Part shown: piece by piece, positions 59,201-64,000 of the stretch
Layout: each line of letters starts with the position of its first letter
Position numbering within the stretch: position 1 is the first letter of the stretch
From: Acanthopleura granulata
Lineage: Eukaryota > Mollusca > Polyplacophora > Chitonida > Chitonidae
Direction of reading: 5' to 3'
DNA length: 64,000 nucleotides
NCBI GenBank assembly: GCA_016165875.1
Contig: JABBOT010000080.1
Coordinates: forward strand, 16,898,572 to 16,962,571
Notes under the pieces: model-generated
Told to the model about the DNA's origin: nothing
The model's database searches: none
The model's input: only the letters and a program-made list of their open reading frames with translations
Made by a program: the position numbers and the translations under genes

Positions 59201-60689
59201 CAGAAAGCAATACTTCAAAGCGATAAATGTCAAAAAAAAAAAAAGATATTATTTTTTGTAATGCTGAAGTTTTTTTCCAGTCTAGTATAGACTATTTATA
59301 ATATATAATAAGCTGTTTTATGATGTGGAGGAACGTTTGATGCTCACAGAAAGAATGTAGAATATAGTATGTTTTTAGTGTAATGAATATGCATAATATT
59401 TGCCTGAAGTTCAATAGAATGTTGTGAAAAAAATTCAAGTCAGTTTTGGCATAAAATATGCTGTCGTATTTACATTTATCTGTAGGAAAATCATTGTTTC
59501 TGGAATCAAAGTTGTCCCTGTGATGAAAATGAGCAGTTCAGTTAAGATTGATCCCATATATTTGTATGGAGTTTAAATAATGAGAATGTAATAGAATATA
59601 AACACTACTCATCTGCATTTTCATTGTTCAGCAGCAACTGTCAATCTCCAGCCCAAGCTGTATTACAAATACATTCTGTGGAATGTCATAGATACCCTTT
59701 TCTCTCCGAATTGTTGGTAAAAGTATACAGCCCCCTGGAGCTTGATGCCAGCAAGGGTATACGGCCCCTGGGGTATCCTTGGTCTGCAGGGCCTGTCATC
59801 ACTGGGAAGACTTTCAACTGTCTAAATAAGCCAGCCCCTGCACATCTCAGCAATGTGGCTGTGGGGTTCTGAATCCCTGTGTTACCCAGACAGTCAGAAT
59901 ACCTGTGAATAGCTGCTGATAACTGTAATGCACAATTGTAATGGTATCCTGTCTAGGGCTGACATATCATGCCTTATCTCTGTTCCAACTTAACTCTAAA
60001 CCAGCCTCTAAGGACACCATTTCCTATTTCCCCCACCCCTTCCTGATATATCCAAATAGAATACTTGCCCCTCCTGCCTGATTCACAGATGTAGTCTTGT
60101 TCCAGTTGTCAGCTGGCTAAAATCGGTGGCCAGTGCCACATTATTTGTATCGGTAAGCCAAACATAGCGGACATGTTTGAAATAAGTCAGCTGTTTCAGA
60201 AGCCTTGGGCTACACAACTATATATATGCATAACATGACAAAATAGTAAGAATGTCTGGGACATTTGGAATACTTGTTCATGTATAGGATTCATAGATAT
60301 TTAATAATGTGTATGTATATTACAAATATTGTTTCTTTTTGGTAATCTGCATATTTGCTGACATATGACAGTAATGATTGACATTTGAAATACGTGCTGA
60401 AGGTATTTGTAGTTATTTGCTAGCCTCTAGACATGTTTACGTAGTGCGACATGGATAGATGAAGATTGAATAAGCTTCGTTACTTCGACACTGGTAGAGT
60501 CACACATACAAAACATAGTCGTTTGCTTGTGTACATACACTTGCATGTTTAACTTTTGACAGAGACCCTTCTTTACACGTGTATATTAATATGCCTGAGT
60601 GTGTTTGAACAAATATGTGCACAGGACATGTATTTGTACACAGATACAATACTATCTGATTTATGCCTTGCGCGTGTACTCCATGGTGC
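56206..60689. other. No gene seen
   Basis: A 4.5-kb AT-rich stretch. Open frames at 56222-56855, 58573-58883 and 59624-59872 have no known domain and overlap on both strands, as chance frames do. A short (GT)n run lies near 58711. Confidence 0.5.
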
Positions 60690-61075
60690 TTTACAGTTAC
60701 ACATCCAGATGCATTGCAGCAACAGAAAGAGATATATTACAGCTATACCCCCATATACGTTACAGCTTTACTCCCAGATACAGTACAGCTATACATCCAG
60801 TTACATTGCAGCTGTACACCCAGACACATTACAGCTATACACCCAGATACGGTACAGCTATATGCCCAGACACATTACAGCTATACACCCATATACATTA
60901 CAGCTATACCCCCAGATACATTAGTTACACACCAGATATGTTGCAGCTATACACCCATATGCATTACAGCTATACACCCAGGTGCATTTCAGTTATGCAA
61001 CACATCCAAATGCATTCCAGCCATTTATTCAGTTGCACTACAGCTATACACCCAAATGCCTAACATGCTATACAC
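60690..61075 (+). repeat. ~24-bp minisatellite, ~15 units
   Basis: The unit is ACAGCTATACACCCAGATAC followed by ATT or GCATT. Because the period is near 24 bp (8 codons), three overlapping open frames stay open through it; they are not genes. Confidence 0.9.
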
Positions 61076-61503
61076 TCAGGAGTATTACAGATATACATAT
61101 ACGAGATGCATTTCAGTGATACAGCTACATGTTGCCATGTACCCAAATGCTGTTGCATACATGTGATCTATTAACCTGCATCCTGCCCAGATTCCTGTAC
61201 AGAGGTTTACATTAGTGATATCCTAAGGTTACTGTGAGAGTCCAGGTATTGATTATGTAACAACACTGGACAGCTGTATCAGGGGTATAGAGATACCTTT
61301 GTTAAATGCCCCAGTAGCCATCATTAAGTGAAAGAATTTGAATGTAAGTGCATGCAGTTGTATACCTATTAAAGCTGTGTCTTTCAGTTCTCGTAGCATC
61401 TACATGTAAATAATAAACAAGCATGTGGCTTGACCATCATCTATCCATTCATACTGACAATTATGTGCCAAAAGACCACAAGAGCAAATCACAAGAAGCA
61501 CAC

Positions 61504-61718
61504 CTGTATATCCTGACGACTGCAATTCCCACCTGTGTACATGACACTGATGTGCTGTCAGTGTCTCTCCTCCGAGTCTCAGGTCCTCATGTACTGTAGC
61601 TTCACCCTCCTCCAGCCCCAGCAGACATAACAACCCATCTCCCTTCATCCCAGCTCTGCTGCCAACTGTGCACGGTGCGTGCAGAAGCTCATAGCCGCGG
61701 AGGTATACAGAGGGATAT
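61504..61718 (-). CDS. Possible exon of an unrecognised gene
   Basis: The minus strand between an acceptor (CATGGTCAG at 61719) and a donor (ACAG|GTGTGC at 61503) is open and has coding-like composition: YPSVYLRGYELLHAPCTVGS, GMKGDGLLCLLGLEEGEATV and TLTAHQCHVHRWELQSSGYT. It is GC-richer than its surroundings. No partner exon was found, and the family was not recognised. It could belong to a minus-strand gene extending in either direction. Confidence 0.35.
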
Positions 61719-61726
61719 CTGACCAT

Positions 61727-64000
61727 GCAGACTGATGCGACTGCAGACTGATTGGAGCAGCAATGCCTACATGCTGTTCACTGGCCTCATGAAGCCAGAT
61801 GCTGGGCTGTGGGAGCATGCAGCAGACCCATACCAAACCTCACTGTATACTGTCTCACTGTATCCCCTACCCTCAACACCCAACCCTACCCGTGCTGTCT
61901 ACCATTCTACCATGTCTGCATCTATCTGGACTGTCACTAGACATATTTCAGTGTCAATCATATCAGGACTTTAATTAATATGTGCGATATTGTCTTGAAA
62001 AATCCAGCTGTGTTCTATAATGGAAAATGTAAACCTACTGTAGTGGTTTTTGGGGTTTTTTGTTGTTTTTTTTACTTGGATTAATAATGCAAGCTTAGTT
62101 GAACCTCTTAAATTGATACTGGTAAACACCTAACCTAGCCACATTTGTGCATGATGCTAGCTACATGTAGCACTATCGCTGCCCTTTGACAAGAGCATAT
62201 GCTAGACATGTACTGGACATGCCTCGTCAGAGGTTTACCACAAAATGCTTCATACTTTTAAATAGATTTATAATAATGGAAAACAATGCTATGCCACATT
62301 GCCACATCTGTAAGACATAACTGACCTGTGTGCCACATCTGTGTGTGAATCAGTTACTCATAATATCAGACCTGTGAGTTCTTGTAATACCACACAGCTA
62401 TTCCTCATAATGCCACATTTGTGTCACACAACGCCAGAGCTATTTCTTTCAGTGACAGCTAAGTGCAATGCGTAGTATAACGTCAGATCTATTCCTTTGT
62501 ACCACTTATCTGTACCACATATCTTTTCCCTTATAATGGCCAGCACAAATGCAAAATATGCACAAGGTCAAATCAGCACCACACACTATTAAAGCATGTA
62601 CCACTCGGTATTACAGATTTACCACATTATAACAGCCAGATACCTTTATGTTAATGCCCAAAACATGAGATGTGTACCTTATCATGAATTATGGAGCCGT
62701 GACTCAGGATGCCTGATGTGTATATATGTTATCTTGTAATTCCAAAGCTGTAGCTGTACCAGACTTTGTCACATCAGCACTACATACTGATGAAAGGCTG
62801 ATTGATCTCAATAAACTTCATGTAAGACCACCCAAATAGCCTTATATATATATACATATATATATATATTTATAGCACTTTCAGTAACTTAAAATTATAC
62901 ACCTGATCTGTCCCACAAAGGATATTTAAATGTTCTGTTTTATTCTAAACATATTTTGTATCATCAGATACCAGGTCTTTAAATCTGCACATTATAAACT
63001 GATCTGATACTTAATGACTAGTGATAAACTTAGTTATAAAATAGAGGTGTGTTATTCCCTGTATACTAGTGGGTATTATTGCCTATGACATGTGCAGTGC
63101 CTGTTAACCTGCACAGTCTGGGATCCATTAGATTCACAGCTGATGCCCAAACACAGGTACACACTGGGGTCATTAGAGGGAAGGTGAACAGGAGGTTTTC
63201 TAAAGTTTTCCAGCCTTTCTGTCCACCCCACTGTAAATATTGTTCTTCTGCCAGCTGCGGTCAGTCAAAATGCAGTTCGCATTTTCTCTCTTTCGGCTTA
63301 TGGAGGATAAAAAACATGGACGAGCACAGCTCCCCCTAGTATTAGGAAGATGAATTCCAGGCTGAATTCTGAGGATGGAGAGTAAACAAAACTGTCATCT
63401 CACTGGGGATTTTATGAAAAAATAGGAGATTTGTATATGGGTGACTGTTTTCGGGCTAAGTTTATGCTCAGGCTTTGAAACTGGCTAGAAAAAAAACAAA
63501 CCCAACCCATGCACACATGTATCCGTGCTAAATCTGCAGCCAATTTGGTCTGATGATCTGCTAAAGTACACCACTTTAACACTGTGGGTTTTGTCCAAAA
63601 ATTTATTTGGGGATTTTGAAGGGAAACAAGGTATTAACTTCGCTCAGGCATGTAGGGCCACCCTCAAATATCAGCTCAGAGCCCATGCAGAGGTAGGCTT
63701 AACCTGTGTATTATGGGGTGTTCAGAGATGATGCTGTATATAAGCTCAAGGATTTGGTGACCACTGGCTCAAATCCACTTTGAGTCAGGTTTTGACCTTG
63801 TGGTGGTAAATTACGCTCAAAGAAGGGTATTTCTAGATGCCAATAAATATCATTATGGTACTACTTAGGTAAACTATTATCCTACCTTCCAAACAATATG
63901 GAACCTCAGAACACCTTTCTTTGGTCAATAGAACTCTCACTATCAGGAAAGATAAGTAACTTGGTCATGGGTGAAGTTACATTTATGTCATCTTAGATCA
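61727..64000. other. No gene seen
   Basis: AT-rich sequence with a loosely repetitive block at 62280-62660 built on CCACATCTGT-like phrases and a (TA)n tract near 62842-62870. No coding domain was recognised. Confidence 0.5.

Noticed and set aside
60556..61166. Three overlapping plus-strand frames of 122-167 codons
   Set aside because: They come from the 24-bp minisatellite; all three frames are repetitive and none resembles a protein family.

Overview
This window is nuclear DNA from an animal: AT-rich, with small exons bounded by GT...AG splice sites, long repeat-filled introns and many decayed transposons. Roughly fifteen recognisable copies or fragments of a tRNA-derived SINE carry a core like that of SINEs common in molluscs and brachiopods, and the palindrome TACATGTA is strikingly frequent. 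Together with a MULE relic, a Jockey-like LINE and a CARD adaptor gene, this suggests a marine lophotrochozoan (mollusc or brachiopod). The species cannot be fixed from sequence alone.

Layout. (1) 1-18.5 kb is a transposon and pseudogene graveyard: a Ty3/gypsy reverse-transcriptase fragment (minus), a broken class A GPCR gene (plus), a 988-bp foldback element with a 5-bp target duplication, a hAT-like transposase relic, a Jockey-type LINE relic, one probable terminal exon of an unidentified minus-strand gene (14.6-14.8 kb), and a second inverted-repeat element at 17.6-18.1 kb. (2) 18.78-45.76 kb is the main gene: 23 consecutive exons of an ABCB1-type full transporter (P-glycoprotein / multidrug-resistance family), plus strand. 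They join without a frameshift or stop into 999 codons covering TMD1, a complete NBD1, a phosphorylatable linker and TMD2 up to about TM11. TM12 and NBD2 are not visible in the remaining 18 kb. Seven introns carry minisatellites. At exons 4 and 6 the repeat unit has copied the exon end together with its splice donor. (3) 48.3-50.0 kb holds a dead Mutator-like (MULE) transposase with candidate inverted termini. (4) 51.06-54.10 kb, minus strand, is a complete-looking three-exon gene for a 494-residue protein with an N-terminal CARD and a long unrecognised C-terminal part. (5) 54-64 kb is mostly featureless, with one antisense SINE, a 24-bp minisatellite and one possible exon of an unrecognised minus-strand gene at 61.5-61.7 kb.

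The transporter and the CARD gene face each other tail to tail. Nothing in the sequence links their functions. All gene calls rest on reading translations and splice sites by eye; no database search was run.
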